The notes: generated by a model from the sequence alone, not told the origin. A DNA stretch of 64,000 bases from Aphrocallistes beatrix (GCA_963281255.1 OY725503.1:1860001-1924000); one strand, 5' to 3'. Positions 22,182 to 33,666 are shown, counted from the stretch's first letter. Program-made: numbers and translations.

Positions 22182-22592
22182 TGTTAGAACAAATTTGCGA
22201 AATCAACAATTATGCATAATTGTCGACAATTATGCATAATTGTTCATTTTACAACAATTATACATAATTGTTCATCTAATGTAACAATTATGCATAATTG
22301 TTGTTAAAACGGTCAGTCAAACTTATTATGACACTTGGAGCTACGCTGTTGGTCTTTACTAACATTAATGTAGCTACAGATAGCTGACAGGCAGAATGCG
22401 CGAGTCAGGATGACAATTATGCATAATTGTTGCTTACATTTAAAACAATTATGTAAAACTGTTCATTTCACAATAATTATGCATAATTGTTACATTAGAT
22501 GAACAATTATGCATAATTGTTGTAAAATGGACAATTATTCATAATTGGAGACAATTATGCATAATTGTTGATTTCGCAAATTTGTTTTAACA
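22182..22592. mobile_element. Family K element 2: array of AT-rich perfect palindromes
   Basis: Termini TGTTAGAACAAATTTGCG and the complement of TGTTAAAACAAATTTGCG, flanked by TATA (22178-22181, 22593-22596). The arms hold about ten copies of the palindrome ACAATTATGCATAATTGT, six of them exact and one with an exact 14-bp core, around a unique middle (22320-22415). Non-coding. Confidence 0.85.
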
Positions 22593-22604
22593 TATATATA
22601 TATA

Positions 22605-23638
22605 TATATACGAGGAAGACCGTTGACCTAAGGCATGAGCTGCCTTAAATCATTTACAAAGCACAATAGAGCTTAGGAATATATTATCAGCATATATAAA
22701 TATTGTGTCAAAGTACCCATATCCATTGTTAAAAATTTGATTAGTCACCATATGGTTGCGCAATAGGTTATATTTGTGACAAATTTGGTGTTTTTCAGAG
22801 GCCGTTTAGGGGCACTTCTAAGTGTTTTTAATGTAAAACTTTTCGCATAGAACTGAGATGTGAATGGGTTAATATGAAAAAATTTTTCATGGAATGTTGG
22901 TACATTCCAGTGTTGCTATCAAACGTGTTTTGGTCAGTTGGCGTTATATCTTGAAAACTGCAATGGCCACACATTCTAATGTAATTCCATTTGATAGCGA
23001 ATATACTACTTCCTATTAAGTGATAATATAATTTCGACCTCTAAATTCAATAGTTTATGAGATATTCGACAATGTACCATATTGGTCACATTTGATAATT
23101 TGTCGATTATCTCATAAACCTTTGAATTTAGAGGTTGAAATTATATTATCACTTAACAGGAAGTAGTATATTTCCAATCAAATAGAATTACATTTAAATG
23201 TCTAGCTCTTGTGGTTTTCAAGATATGACCCAGAATGACCAAAACACGTTTCCATAGCAACGCTGGAATGTATTAACATTCCATGAAAAAATTCCAAAAT
23301 TTTCTGTATTAATCCATTTATATCTCAGTTCTGTGCGAAAAATTTTACAGTAAAACACTTAGAAGTGCCCTTAAACGGCCTCTGAAAATCACCAAATTCA
23401 CAAATATAACCTATTGCGCAACCATATGGTGACTAATCAAATTTTTAACAATGGATATGGGTACTTTGACACCATATTTATATATGCTGATAATATATTC
23501 CTAAGCTCTATTGTGCTTTGTAAATGATTTAAGGCAGCTCATGTATTAGTTCAACGGTCTTCCTCCACATCCCTAGTCCAAAATCCACAATCAGTTGTGT
23601 GGCCTTATGTATAGTAGGCTATGGATGGACATATTTAG
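22605..23638. mobile_element. Family B foldback element, copy 2 (most complete)
   Basis: Arms of about 450 bp: GAGGAAGACCGTTGA at the left pairs with TCAACGGTCTTCCTC at the right; the loop lies near 23069-23098. Both arms keep the AGGCCGTTTAGGGGCACTTC section lost from one arm of copy 1. The right arm runs about 60 bp further, to GTAGGCTATGG. No open frame. Confidence 0.85.
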
Positions 23639-23753
23639 AGATGTAATCTCCCTTATAATTGACCAATGTGACCGCAGGCGACCGAAGGGAGCCCCTGGCG
23701 GACACAAAGTGTCCACCAGCCGCGCAGCGCAAGCATGCGAAGCGCGCTTGTAA
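23639..23753 (+). mobile_element. Family A tail fragment
   Basis: From ATGGACATATTTAGAGATG to GCGCGCTTG|T, with hairpins intact. It is followed at 23767-23791 by a reversed family A 5' end (AATCGAGTTTTAATGGTAAG). Confidence 0.8.
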
Positions 23754-24202
23754 ATAAATATAAATACATTAATCGAGTTTTAATGGTAAGGATATACCAT
23801 AGCATTCTATATACTAAGGCAATGGTGCTGGTTGGTGGACTTGGACTAGGGATTGGTTAGATCAGTCAAATTTGATTTCTTAAAAATGGTTCGATTATGC
23901 TGATATATAGCTTCGGACATTGCATACTGATCGTTTTCATGAATTCTACATCGATTTACTTCGAAATGGTTTTGAGGATAACCCTGTAGAGAATTTAATT
24001 TAAACCAACCACATTACTTTTATGCATAAACATACTACTTATTTGTATTGTTTAAAGTCAACCACATTAATTATATATTTATTTACTACCTTGTTGTAAT
24101 GTTCTACAAATCACTGTATTTCCATATGCACAAATCAAACTCAATCTGAAACACTCCTGACTGCTCATACGTATCAAATTATTATTACTCTTTCGAATGA
24201 CA

Positions 24203-24732
24203 ATGTCATGTCCAGGCTGCAAGTCTAATTCGAGATGTCAAGCAGAATCTACCTCTGAAAATCTGAAACTGAAGAATGGTTTAGAGCAATTCCACGCCCA
24301 AGGACTATGCAAACACGCAAATGAGAGTAAGTTTCTATAATTATGTTTAATTTACTGATTGTCAGATTTACACTTCTACTCACCGTTTAGATATGTGTAC
24401 ATCCTTTCAAGCCAGATGACATCGAGATTTGAGAGAACCATTACCTACAATGACGGGATTCGCACTGTTACAGTTTCCAGAGATAGAATAGCTCTTAATA
24501 AGCTGCAGTACCCAGTACATTCCCCAACCTTCCTATCTATGCGAAACCAATTCCAAGTTAAGAGACTATCTTTGGATCACAAAGAACGATTGCTGATGGA
24601 ATCTGCCTACTCTTAAAGAGCATAACTGACAACGAAGAAAAGGTAGATAAGTTATTAGTTAGTTCATTTCCAGATCTTCTTTCTAAACTAAATTTAATCG
24701 ACCTACGAAACGGCTGGATAGCTCATGTGTAA
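24203..24732 (+). pseudogene. Two-exon ORF inside family L, function unknown
   Basis: Exon 1 starts at ATG 24203 with MSCPGCKSNSRCQ and runs 41 codons plus 1 nt to AATGAGA|GTAAGT, a strong donor. A 39-nt intron (24327-24365) ends in TTGTCAG. Exon 2 then continues in frame as NLHFYSPFRYVY and SRFERTITYNDGIRTVT up to ESAYS and a stop at 24616. A further frame, KSITDNEEKVDKLL to WIAHV (24615-24732), follows after a shift of one base and may be the old continuation. Cysteines CPGC...C near the start could be a zinc site. I do not recognise the family. It may be the DNA-binding or accessory ORF of the transposon. Confidence 0.4.
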
Positions 24733-25239
24733 CAACTCTTATTTTTTATTGAGATAGCTATTTCAGAAACGGACCTTTCATGACCGATCCATGTCAATTA
24801 ACGACGAATTATATAACAAAGCATTTGAAATAAAAACGTCACAATTCCGACCTCGCGAATATAAATGACACTTGCTAAGTTGAGACCATCTTCAATGAGG
24901 TTGATAAGTATTTACCAATATTTCAACTTAGTTGCTCTCAAACTGAATGTTCTATTCAAAAGCATGTAGTTTTTCATCCATCACTTCGAGAGTGCAATTA
25001 ATTAAGCTTATTGACTCGTCAGACCTAGACATAAGTGAAATACATACAGTGAATCTTTGAATATTTCATTCCACTGTTTTCGGCGCCATAGACAGTCCAA
25101 GTGATCCCCCACAATTGTATTTCCAACCATTCTTCGTCCAATTCCGTTAGGGTCTAGCTCCGCGGTTGATATATTTCCAATTATAACTAAAACAATGAGT
25201 GATATCGAGAGTTGCTATCTATTTGTTGAGGCTCTACAG

Positions 25240-25432
25240 CAGTGGTTCTGAACCTTTTCAGTCAGTGTACACCTTGGTGCGAAAATGAGGTTTCACGTAG
25301 CCCTCTAATTTTTGTTTTATTTTGTTTGTTGGTTTGGTTTGGGATGAACTGCATGAATAAATTGCTTAATTAAGAAAATTTACCTCCGGTACCCCCTGGG
25401 GGTGCAAGCGTACCCGAATTTCAGAACCGCTG
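25240..25432. mobile_element. hAT MITE (CAGTGGTTCTGAACC type)
   Basis: CAGTGGTTCTGAACCTTTTC start and TTTCAGAACCGCTG end, the classic hAT terminus. The 8-bp flanks CTCTACAG and CTTTACAG match at 7 of 8. Nested in family L. Confidence 0.9.
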
Positions 25433-26262
25433 CTTTACAGGGTGTTTCAAAAGTCTTGGCCCCTTGAACATTTTAACTTAAATACTACATAAAATACATG
25501 CTGAATTTCATTCACTTTGAATTTCATTTGCCAATATAATCACTTTCAATTCTAGTACCTTCCTAACTCGATTTGGTATACTACTCACTAAATTATCTAA
25601 GAATGATTTCGATATTACTATTTCAGCGGCCCGATTGATAATTTTTTGATTTCCTAGTTTGTTTTCGTGGCTCTATTAGAAGCGGTACCAAGACATTTGA
25701 AACATCATGTATGTACTGGTAATTATTTATATCCGTTACAAATATTATTTCGAACCAAAGTTAGTATCTAATTATTGTATTATATTCATGCTTATAGATA
25801 AATCCTCCAACATGATCTATCACTCCTGTATCTACAACCGTCTGAATGAATTCTCTACTTCATCATTATCGAGGAACTCTACTAACGGCTACAATGACAC
25901 CTTATTCAAGACGCATCGGAATTACATTCTACCCCTATCATCATATCTCGCTTCTACTCGACTTTCTAAACTACCTCTATGCTCTTTTTAACTGTGAATC
26001 ACATGTTACCAATTATACTTATTTCTGCTTAATTATTTATTAGTTTACTTATTACATGTCCACTATGTATTAAATTATCTCCAGACCATTCATGATTTCA
26101 TAAAAGGGCAGTAGGTTACTAATGATTTACTTAATATGGGTAGTTACAGCAAATTTACAATTGTATTATAATTTTGAAATCAAAATAAACTAACTGATCT
26201 AACCAATCCCTAGTCCAAGTCCACTAATCAGCACCATTGCCTTAGTGTATAGAATGCTATGG

Positions 26263-26791
26263 ATATACACAAACATTAATCGAGTTTTAATAGCAAGGAT
26301 TTATCTGTGACGAATTGATTGAAGAAACTGTCAGGCACAGAAAGCTGATTTTTGGCATGTGGAAGTCTTTTGGCTATGGCTCCAGTAAGTTCTGAGCTCA
26401 GACGAAAATGTCGACTCATCATGGAATTATGACGTCATTGTCACATTTTTAAAAGTTAAGCAATACAGTTATTCGAGCATAACTCAGCCATTATAGGAGA
26501 TAGAAGGCTGAAATTTTAATAGAATCTGTATATTAACATATTTTACATAAGGTACCACTCTCATCCAAATATGATGACTCATCACTCTGTTATGACGTCA
26601 TCATTAAGTATCAAAATCTTTAAAATTGACAAATTTGGTGATTTTTCGAATGATATCGATTATAACAGTAATACAGACGTATTTAGATATGTTATCTCCG
26701 ATATAATTAATCATTGTGCCCCCAGGCTCTAAAGCCCGCCTTCTTTGGACACTTTATGTCCTCCAAACACGCAGTGTAACCAAACGAATCT
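26263..26791 (+). mobile_element. Family A copy with degenerate tail
   Basis: A reversed 5' end (ATTAATCGAGTTTTAATAGC) precedes a plus copy from GACGAATTGATTGAAGAAAC. The tail hairpins are recognisable but mutated (GGACACTTTATGTCC), ending near CAAACGAATCTT. This copy borders the Helitron. Confidence 0.7.
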
Positions 26792-26967
26792 TTACCAATT
26801 TACCATTTTAGTTATAGAATTTTAAACATGAAATATTTCGCGCAAGCAATTACGTAATCATAGCATGACTATTGCCATTCTTATTAGGCCTATTCTATTC
26901 ACTTCAATATCAGCGAATATTTTTCGAGTTTCTTTTGTCCTAAAATTTCTGTATTCCAAATTAGAGT

Positions 26968-27663
26968 ATGCCTAAACTGAATAAACGTGGGCGCCAAACC
27001 CCTAAAAGTGGCACTATAGCTGAGAGAGTGAGGAAAGTTCGTGACAAAGAAACTCCTCAAGAGCGACTCCTTCGCCAGCAACATGACCGTGAACGGAATA
27101 TGCTGCGTTTGAGAGTCCTAACCCCCATGTCCAAAGGGAGGCGTCTTCGAGAAATGCGAGATCGCACTCGACATCACTTGAAAAAAGAGACGCCTACCGG
27201 GAGAAGAGCCCGCCTGAGAGATTTGGTTGAACGGCAGGGTTCCCGGTTGCGAGCTGAGACTCCGACGAAGAGAGTTGCACGCTGCCTTGATCTGAGTCAG
27301 CGTTAGGCTTCCCGCTTAGACGGTGAGACGGAGGACGTTCGCGAAGTTCGTCTCCTAGACCTGCGGGATCGTCAGACATCCCGATTAGACAGTGAGACGG
27401 ACAACGCCCGCCAAGTTCGCCTTCTAGAAATGCGGGATCATCAGGCATCCCGGTATGACAATGAGACGGACGAGGCTCGCCCAGTTCGCCTCCTAGAAAT
27501 TCGGGATCGTCAGGCATCCCGGTATGAAAGTGAGACGGACGAGGCTCGCCAAGTTCGTCTCCTAGAAATTCGGGATCGTCAGGCTTCCCGCTTGGACAGT
27601 GAGACGGAGGACGCTCGCATAGTTCGTCTCCTAGATCAGGGGATCGACAAGCCTGGAAGATAG
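26968..27663 (+). pseudogene. Helitron N-terminal region with 23-residue tandem repeats
   Basis: Starts MPKLNKRGRQTPKSGT and is built from about nine 23-residue (69-bp) units of the type RDRQASRLDSETEDARQVRL. The first units are diverged (RLREMRDRTRHHLKKETPTG), the last five nearly identical, so the array has expanded recently. Units are rich in Arg, Glu and Leu and are probably helical and nucleic-acid binding, as in other Helitron N-termini. An in-frame TAG at 27304-27306 lies between units; a one-base shift near 27640 moves the reading to the next frame, which continues as ACETEEQASS and KFYAKRVKSRI. Confidence 0.8.
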
Positions 27664-29763
27664 CCTGTGAAACGGAAGAGCAAGCCAGCTCACGTCTGAA
27701 GTACCAGGCTAAGTTTTATGCTAAGAGAGTTAAATCTCGCATTGTCCATAATTTTGCTAGGTCAATTATTGCCACCGAAGTTCTTGATAGTATTGTCGAC
27801 GAACATTCAGGTGGCAGTATGACATACAGCTGCTCCGTGTGTCAGGCAAAATTCTGGGCGGGTGAGAAGCTCTCAGGTAGTACTAAATCCTGTTACAAGT
27901 TCTCCTTATGTTGTGGGGAGGGCAAGGTTGTTCTACTTCCTGTGGCTCCGCACCCTGAACTGTTGATGCACCTGCTAACGGCTACAGACCCGCGGGGAAG
28001 AGCGTTTAGAGAACAGATCAGAGCATACAACAACGCTCTTGCATTCGCTTCTCTTGGAGCGAACCTCGATAAGGGTCTGGCTAATGCTAAGCGGGGAGTG
28101 TACACATTTCGTATACACGGAGTGATGTACCATCGTATCGGACAGTTGATGCCTAACGAAGGCGAGGCACCCGCATTCGCACAGATCTACATTCATGACG
28201 GAACCACTGATGCCGAAGTGGCGAACCGTCAGCGCCATCTTGGAGATGCTGCGCTCCCTGAGCTAAAAGGATTGCAGCATATGCTGCATGAGGTTAATCC
28301 TTATGTGTCATTTTTTAGACAGGGACTAGATCTGATGCGAGAGCAGGGGGGAGCTGACGTGAGAATGGTGATAAAAGCAGACGGGTGTCCAGATTCTCGA
28401 CGTTATAACGCTCCCACTGCTCAGGAAATAGCTGTCATTCTCCCGAGTGACGGTTATGGAGAAGAGGTCGCCAGCAGGGATATAGTGCTGTACGTGCGGA
28501 AAGGCTGTGGATGTATACGCCAAAATAGAGCAGCAGCGTCTGAACTACATCAGGACCAATCAGAAGAAGATTCGTGTGGATCTTTACTGTGGATTGGCTG
28601 ATGCAGTCACTGCGGGTGACGTAGACTCCAGAGAGTTGGGACGTAAGATAGTGCTTCCCTCCTCCTATACTGGCTCTCCTCGGCAGATGTTCGAGCTGTA
28701 CCAGGATGCAATGAGTATAGTCTGGAAATATGGTAAGCCAGACTATTTCATTACATTTACATGTAATCCGTAATGGGAGGAGATTACGTCCGCTCTCATA
28801 TTAGATCAGAAAGCGTCTGAACTTTGATTTAGTAGTTAGAGTCTTTAGATTGAAGTTGAGAGAATTGATTTCGGATCTTATGAATAAACACATATTGGGC
28901 AAACCCCTTGCCCATGTTTATACTATTGAATTCCAAAAGAGGTCTTCCTCACGCGCACATTCTGATTATTCTATTGGATCATGATAAGCCCAGGAAACCG
29001 TGTGAGTATGATAGAATTGAGTGTGCTGAGTTCCCTGACCCGGTTCTCCAACTTCGACTGCACGCTATCGTTAACGCTGTATGATGTACGGTGCATGTGG
29101 TGTAGCCAATAGGAGCGCTCCCTGTTTAAAAGACGGGAAATGCTCTGAGAGATTCCCAAAGGCATTTTCAGCAGTTACTACAACGTCTGAAGATGGCTAC
29201 CCATTGTATCGTCGTAGAAACGACGACCGTGCTGTTAATATGGGTGGGGCACGCTTGGATAATAGGTGGGTTGTACCCTACAATCCATTTTATTGTTGAA
29301 GTTTAATGCTCATATTAACGTAGAAATCTGTAGTACAGTGAGTGCAGTTAAATATCTATACAAATTCGTGTACAAAGGACACGACCGAGCTATTGTAGAA
29401 TTTAATTCAGGTGGTGAGGAGGCAGAGGCTGCCGGAAAGAAAAAGTGCGTCGATGAAATATCGACTTACTTAGATGCCCGGTATGTGTCTGCCACTGAAG
29501 CGTGTTATCGTATCTTTGCGTATGAGCTCCACGCGAATCTGCCACATGTGTTGAGTTTAGCTCTGCATCTTGAGAATCAGCAGCCAGTTTATTTCCTAGA
29601 GCAGGCTGAGCTTGATGATGTGTTGAGCCGACAAAGGCACACCACTTTGACTGGATGGTTTGTTGCAAACCAAGAATTCCATTGCGCTAGGGAGGTTACA
29701 TATACTAATTTCCTCGATGAGTTTGTATGGGATAAATCGAAGCGCGAATGGAAGTTGAGGTGA
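27640..29763 (+). pseudogene. Helitron Rep (HUH) domain region, broken
   Basis: 27819 onward gives CSVCQAKFWAGE...CCGEGKV, a zinc-binding segment, then ALAFASLGANLD and QIYIHDGTTDAEVANR, the usual Helitron block before Rep. A frame change near 28505 coincides with loss of the usual LFPYG-type segment, suggesting an internal deletion. Then come RLNYIRTNQKKIRVDLYCGL and YGKPDYFITFTCNP with a stop at 28771 exactly in the CNPxW motif. The HUH motif is LPHAHILI (His codons 28950-28952 and 28956-28958). HMMYGACG and DGYPLYRRRNDDRAVNMGG follow. The tyrosine motif reads KYLYKFVYKGHD (29350-29385): the first Tyr (29353) is present, the second is Phe (29365). At least four frameshifts or stops. Confidence 0.85.
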
Positions 29764-32214
29764 AGGGGCATGGCACCATGATAGGTCGCATGTATGCAGC
29801 TCATCCCGGTGAAGGGGAGCGTTTTTATCTAAGAATGCTCCTCAACCATGTCACAGGATGTACGAGTTTTCAGGACATCCGTACTCTCGCTGATGGTGCT
29901 GTCTGTGAAAGCTTTAAGGAGGCCGCGCGCAGACTTGGATTGTTGGAAGATGACACGGAGTTAGATCAGTGTTTGGCAGAAGCGGCTGTTTCTGTGATGC
30001 CCCCACAGATGCGCCAGCTCTTTGTCAAGATCCTCCTATTTAGTGTCCCAACTGATCCCTTAGCCCTTTGGGAACACCATCAGGCCTCTTTATCTGAGGA
30101 CTTTCTGTGTCGTGCTAAGCGAGTAGTTCTTGACGTCCAATTGGATGAGCACATTGTAAACTGTGTATTGTTGGGTATTGAGAATCGCTTACAGAGACAT
30201 GGAAAGTCTTTAGAGGATTACTCAGGTATGCCTGTCCCTAAGCATATGCGTAATCCGTACGAAGAACCCAGAATCATACAGAATGAACTTGATTATTGTG
30301 TTAGTGGTCTGTTGGAAATGGTGCGTGTCAATGTCCCAATGCTCAATGCAGACCAACTGATTGTTTTCAACTGAAGGCCATTGATGATTCCGCGGTCTAT
30401 CCTAAGGTGTTCTTCGTGGACGGACCTGGCGGTACAGGTAAAACGTTCGTTTACAATACACTGTTAGCCAAGGTCCGTTCTAGGAGAGAGATTGCCCTCG
30501 CGATGGCTTCTTCGGGGATTGCGGCACTCCTCCTAAATGGTGGCAGGACTGTACATTCGAGAATTAAAGTTCCTCTCTCGACCAATGCACATTCTGCGTG
30601 TAGCATTACTAAGCAGAGTGTTCTTGCCCGTCTCATCCAGCGTGCAAGTTTATTGGTCTGGGATGAGGCTCCAATGTCTCATAAGCATGTTGCTGAATGC
30701 ATGGATCGAACTCTGAGAGACCTGTGCTCTTGCGATCTACCATTTGGCGGCAAGGTTATGGTATTTGGAGGTGATTTCCGTCAGATTCTGCCTGTAGTTA
30801 GACGAGGAACCAGAGGTGATGTTGTTTCTGCATCTCTCAACTGATCATCTCTCTGGCGTTATGTTAAGGTTTAAAATTTGACTATTAATATGCGCCTACG
30901 GAAATTATCTTCTCAGGACTCACTTGAAGTGAGTGAGTTCTCCAACTTCTTATTGAGGGTTGGAGAGGGCACTGAACTCGAAGATGAGAATCACATGATT
31001 CACATCGACGTCAAGTTTATTGTCCCGGGAAATGATATTTCTGATTTGGTTTCTTCTGCTATGGTGACATTGTGAATAATTACCTTGATCAGGATTTCAT
31101 GAGTCGCCGCATCTTAATGTCTCCAAAGAATGAGACAGTAGATGCCATAAACGATTACGTTATGCGACAGATACCTGGAGATGATCAAACATTTTAAAGT
31201 GCAGATTCAGTTGATGATGCGCAGGCTGCCATATACCCTACGGAGTTCTTGAACTCTCTAAATCCTAATGGTATGCCCCCTCATCGTCTGAAGCTTAAAG
31301 AGTTTGCATTTATCATTCTCCTGCGGAATCTTGATTCTGCCCAGGGTTTGTGTAATGGCACTCGCTTGACTGTAAGATCGTTTACTAAACGTCTTATAGA
31401 CGCGGAGATGGCCACAGGTATCCATGCGGGGACTCGAGTATTCATTCCTCGCATTCCACTACTTACTCCCTCAGATTCTGGCCTTCCCTTTATCTTAAAG
31501 CGAAGACAGTTCCCAGTACGGCCTGCTTTCTGTATCACAATAAATAAGGGTCAAGGTCAGAGTTTAGAGACTGTTGGTATTTTCCTCCCTTCCCCTGAAG
31601 CCATATTTAGCCATGGTCAACTCTATGTGGCTCTTAGTCGCGTTCAGAATCCTAGCGGTTTGAAGATCATGGGTTGTGGAGGACAACAGTCTACTGGAGG
31701 AGGAGTATTGGTTAAGAATGTCGTATATCGGGAGGTTTTTCTAACTCACGTTGGAGAGCCTTCGTCATCTAGCCAGGATTTGATTGATTCATTTTCGCTG
31801 GATGATATATCGTTCGATTCTTCTCAGCTATCACCAGTTCTTTCTCACGCCAAAAAGAGAGTAATGATGGCTTCTGAGAGGAAGAGTAAAGTATCAAAAA
31901 TCTTCGAGTTCAGTCAGAGTAGCGTTGTTACATTGGAGGATCCTGAAAATAATGCTTTTCAGAGTAATCGCGTTACATTTGAATCGTCTGATGTTGTTTT
32001 CAATGCAATTATTAGGCATCCAAGTATGACTGGACATTCGGAAATCGCTCTCATTAATAACTTTACTCTCGCAATGCGATATAATCTGGCCCTATCAATC
32101 GGGTTGGAGAATGAAGCGATTTTACCGAATAGAGAAGATATAATGTCGCGTGGCCCTATTTTGCACTACTATCAGTCACTTAAAGCTAGACTGCACAATA
32201 AATTTGGTCCTCAA
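29748..32214 (+). pseudogene. Helitron Pif1-like helicase region, broken
   Basis: 29748-30374 carries the link between Rep and helicase (YLRMLLNHVTGCTSFQDIRT, a standard Helitron motif). 30407-30844 has Walker A GPGGTGKTFVYN, Walker B LLVWDEAPMSHKH and GGDFRQILPVV, typical of superfamily 1 Pif1 helicases (DNA unwinding during rolling-circle transposition). A stop at 30842 and frames at 30878-31075 break the middle. From 31249 the frame is intact: LLRNLDSAQGLCNGTRL, FCITINKGQGQSLE and HGQLYVALSRVQNPSGL are the last Pif1 motifs. The stretch from about 31750 to 32214 (SSSSQDLIDSFSLDD onward) is a linker to the OTU domain. Confidence 0.85.
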
Positions 32215-32673
32215 ATTTATTTGTGTCCAGTGTATGGCGACGGTAACTGTCTCTATCGGACTCTATCTCATGTCATTTTTGGTAGTGAGAGCTCTTATCG
32301 TATTCTCAAACACAGTCTGATCTCCAAATTTAAGAGCACTCCAGCGCATTTCTATAACGTTATGCGTAGATCAGGCATTTTCAGTGATCAGGAACTGATT
32401 GAGCATATGGATCGCGTATCTGTTCTCAATGAGTGGAGTACTAACACTGAATTGAATATGATAGGGGCTTTGGCTCGGATAGATGTAGTGTCAATTAATG
32501 CTATCGACATAGATCCTCAATATTGGAATATCCAGCTAGTTTATATTAATGAACAGCTGGAAGTTCCTTTAGAGTGTGACCCTATTTATGATGGTCGTAA
32601 ATTAGGTGTTTTATTTTACCGGATTCACCATCAGATAGGCATGGGACACTTTGATCCATTCTATAATAGTTAG
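32215..32673 (+). pseudogene. OTU-type cysteine protease domain fused to Helitron helicase
   Basis: Same frame as the helicase C-terminus (frame opens at 31249, 474 codons). YGDGNCLYRTLSHVIFG holds the OTU catalytic Asp (frame residue 331) and Cys (334); WSTNTELNMIGALARIDVV is the usual central block, and GHFDPF near the end holds the catalytic His (467). OTU domains cleave ubiquitin chains, and are known on some animal Helitrons/Helentrons where the role is unclear. All three catalytic residues remain, unlike the broken upstream domains, and there is no stop before the natural end. Confidence 0.85.
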
Positions 32674-32918
32674 CTCGATAATTCTACTGACTTTAGTATC
32701 CTGCACTGATTATTCCATTGGTTTAATTGTGTTGTGTACTATCCGTTAGTATGGTGAGTCTATGGCAATCACTCCCGAGACTAGGTGCTTCTATTGCAGG
32801 AGAGAGTGCCATCTTAGTCGTTCTACAGATTATTACGCATGTTTTATGTGAATCAACTGTATTTATACTCAGTGTGCTGTTGTAAAAAACATGCGTTCTG
32901 ATGTACATTGGAGTAGTA

Positions 32919-33310
32919 TTCACTCAGGTTAACCGATCACTCTGCCTTGAAGATTTGCTACTTCGGTAGTAATTCGATAGGTGGAGTGGTATGGTTCCCT
33001 GAGGTGAACCGATCACTCTGCATTGAAGATTTGCTACTTCGGTAGTAATTCAGATAAGTGGAGTGGTAGGGTTCCCATTGGTGAACCGATCGCTCTACCT
33101 TGAAGATTTGCTACTTCGGTAGTAATTCAGATAGGTGGAGTGGTATGGCTCCCTGAGGTGAACCAATCACTCTGCATTGAAGATTTGCTACTTCGGTAGT
33201 AATTCGATAGGTAGAGTGGTATGGCTCCCTCAGGTGAATCGATCACTCTACATTGAAGATTTGCTACTTCGGTAGTAATTCAGATAAGTGGAGTGGTAAG
33301 GTTCCCACAA
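32919..33310 (+). repeat. Tandem 76-77-bp units, each a hairpin with C(TTCG)G loop
   Basis: Five units (TTGAAGATTTGCTACTTCGG starts at 32947, 33023, 33100, 33177, 33253) and a diverged sixth (CTATTCTACTGAGGTAGTA). Each unit folds: CACTCTGC pairs with GTGGAGTG, TGAA with TTCA, and CTAC with GTAG closed by TTCG. Variants keep pairing, for example CACTCTAC and CGCTCTAC opposite GTGGAGTG, and CACTCTGC opposite GTAGAGTG. It lies 3' of the OTU stop and inside the element, so it may act in the transcript or as a 3' transposition signal. Confidence 0.85.
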
Positions 33311-33666
33311 TGGGATTAATTACATTATCTTGAAACTATTCTACTGAGGTAGTATTTGTTGAAAGTGTTGTACTAATCCCTTCTATGGTAGTTGCAATTA
33401 GTTTGTCCGATGTTATGTATCTACTTTAGTAGTGCATATTATTAGCTTGCTTTTTGTGGCCACTGTAGTGCACATGTGATAGCAAATATAGAATTGATAT
33501 TTCTATTAGCAAATATCTGCAGGTTTGATTTGCTTGGCTCCCTTTGCGTAAGCAAGCGAATTATTGAGTTAACTAAAGTGCAGAAATCATTTCAATATGA
33601 TTTCTACCCCCCGTGAATGGATCAATAAATTCGGGGAAAGGTACAGAGTGTATCCCAAGTGCACTC

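Larger units (their letters stand above)
23797..26262. mobile_element. Family L: 2.47-kb element with about 70-bp terminal inverted repeats
   Basis: CCATAGCATTCTATATACTA at the left matches the complement of the right end (CTTAGTGTATAGAATGCTAT plus GG) and identity continues for about 70 bp (GGACTTGGACTAGGG, GGTTAGATCAGT). ATATA flanks both ends, so the target duplication is TA or ATATA. It contains a spliced, decayed ORF (24203-24732) and a nested hAT MITE (25240-25432). I could not assign a superfamily: no DDE motif was seen. Confidence 0.75.

Noticed and set aside
22182..22592. Regular palindromes that could suggest a CRISPR array
   Set aside because: Spacing is irregular, the units are in mirrored arms of an inverted repeat, and the genome is eukaryotic.
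27893..28238. Minus-strand frames in the Helitron (also 27194-27517, 29402-29668, 31281-31538)
   Set aside because: They are antisense to recognisable Helitron domains and have no similarity of their own.
32919..33310. 76-bp repeats as a CRISPR or satellite array
   Set aside because: No unique spacers, only five to six units, and they belong to the 3' region of the Helitron.
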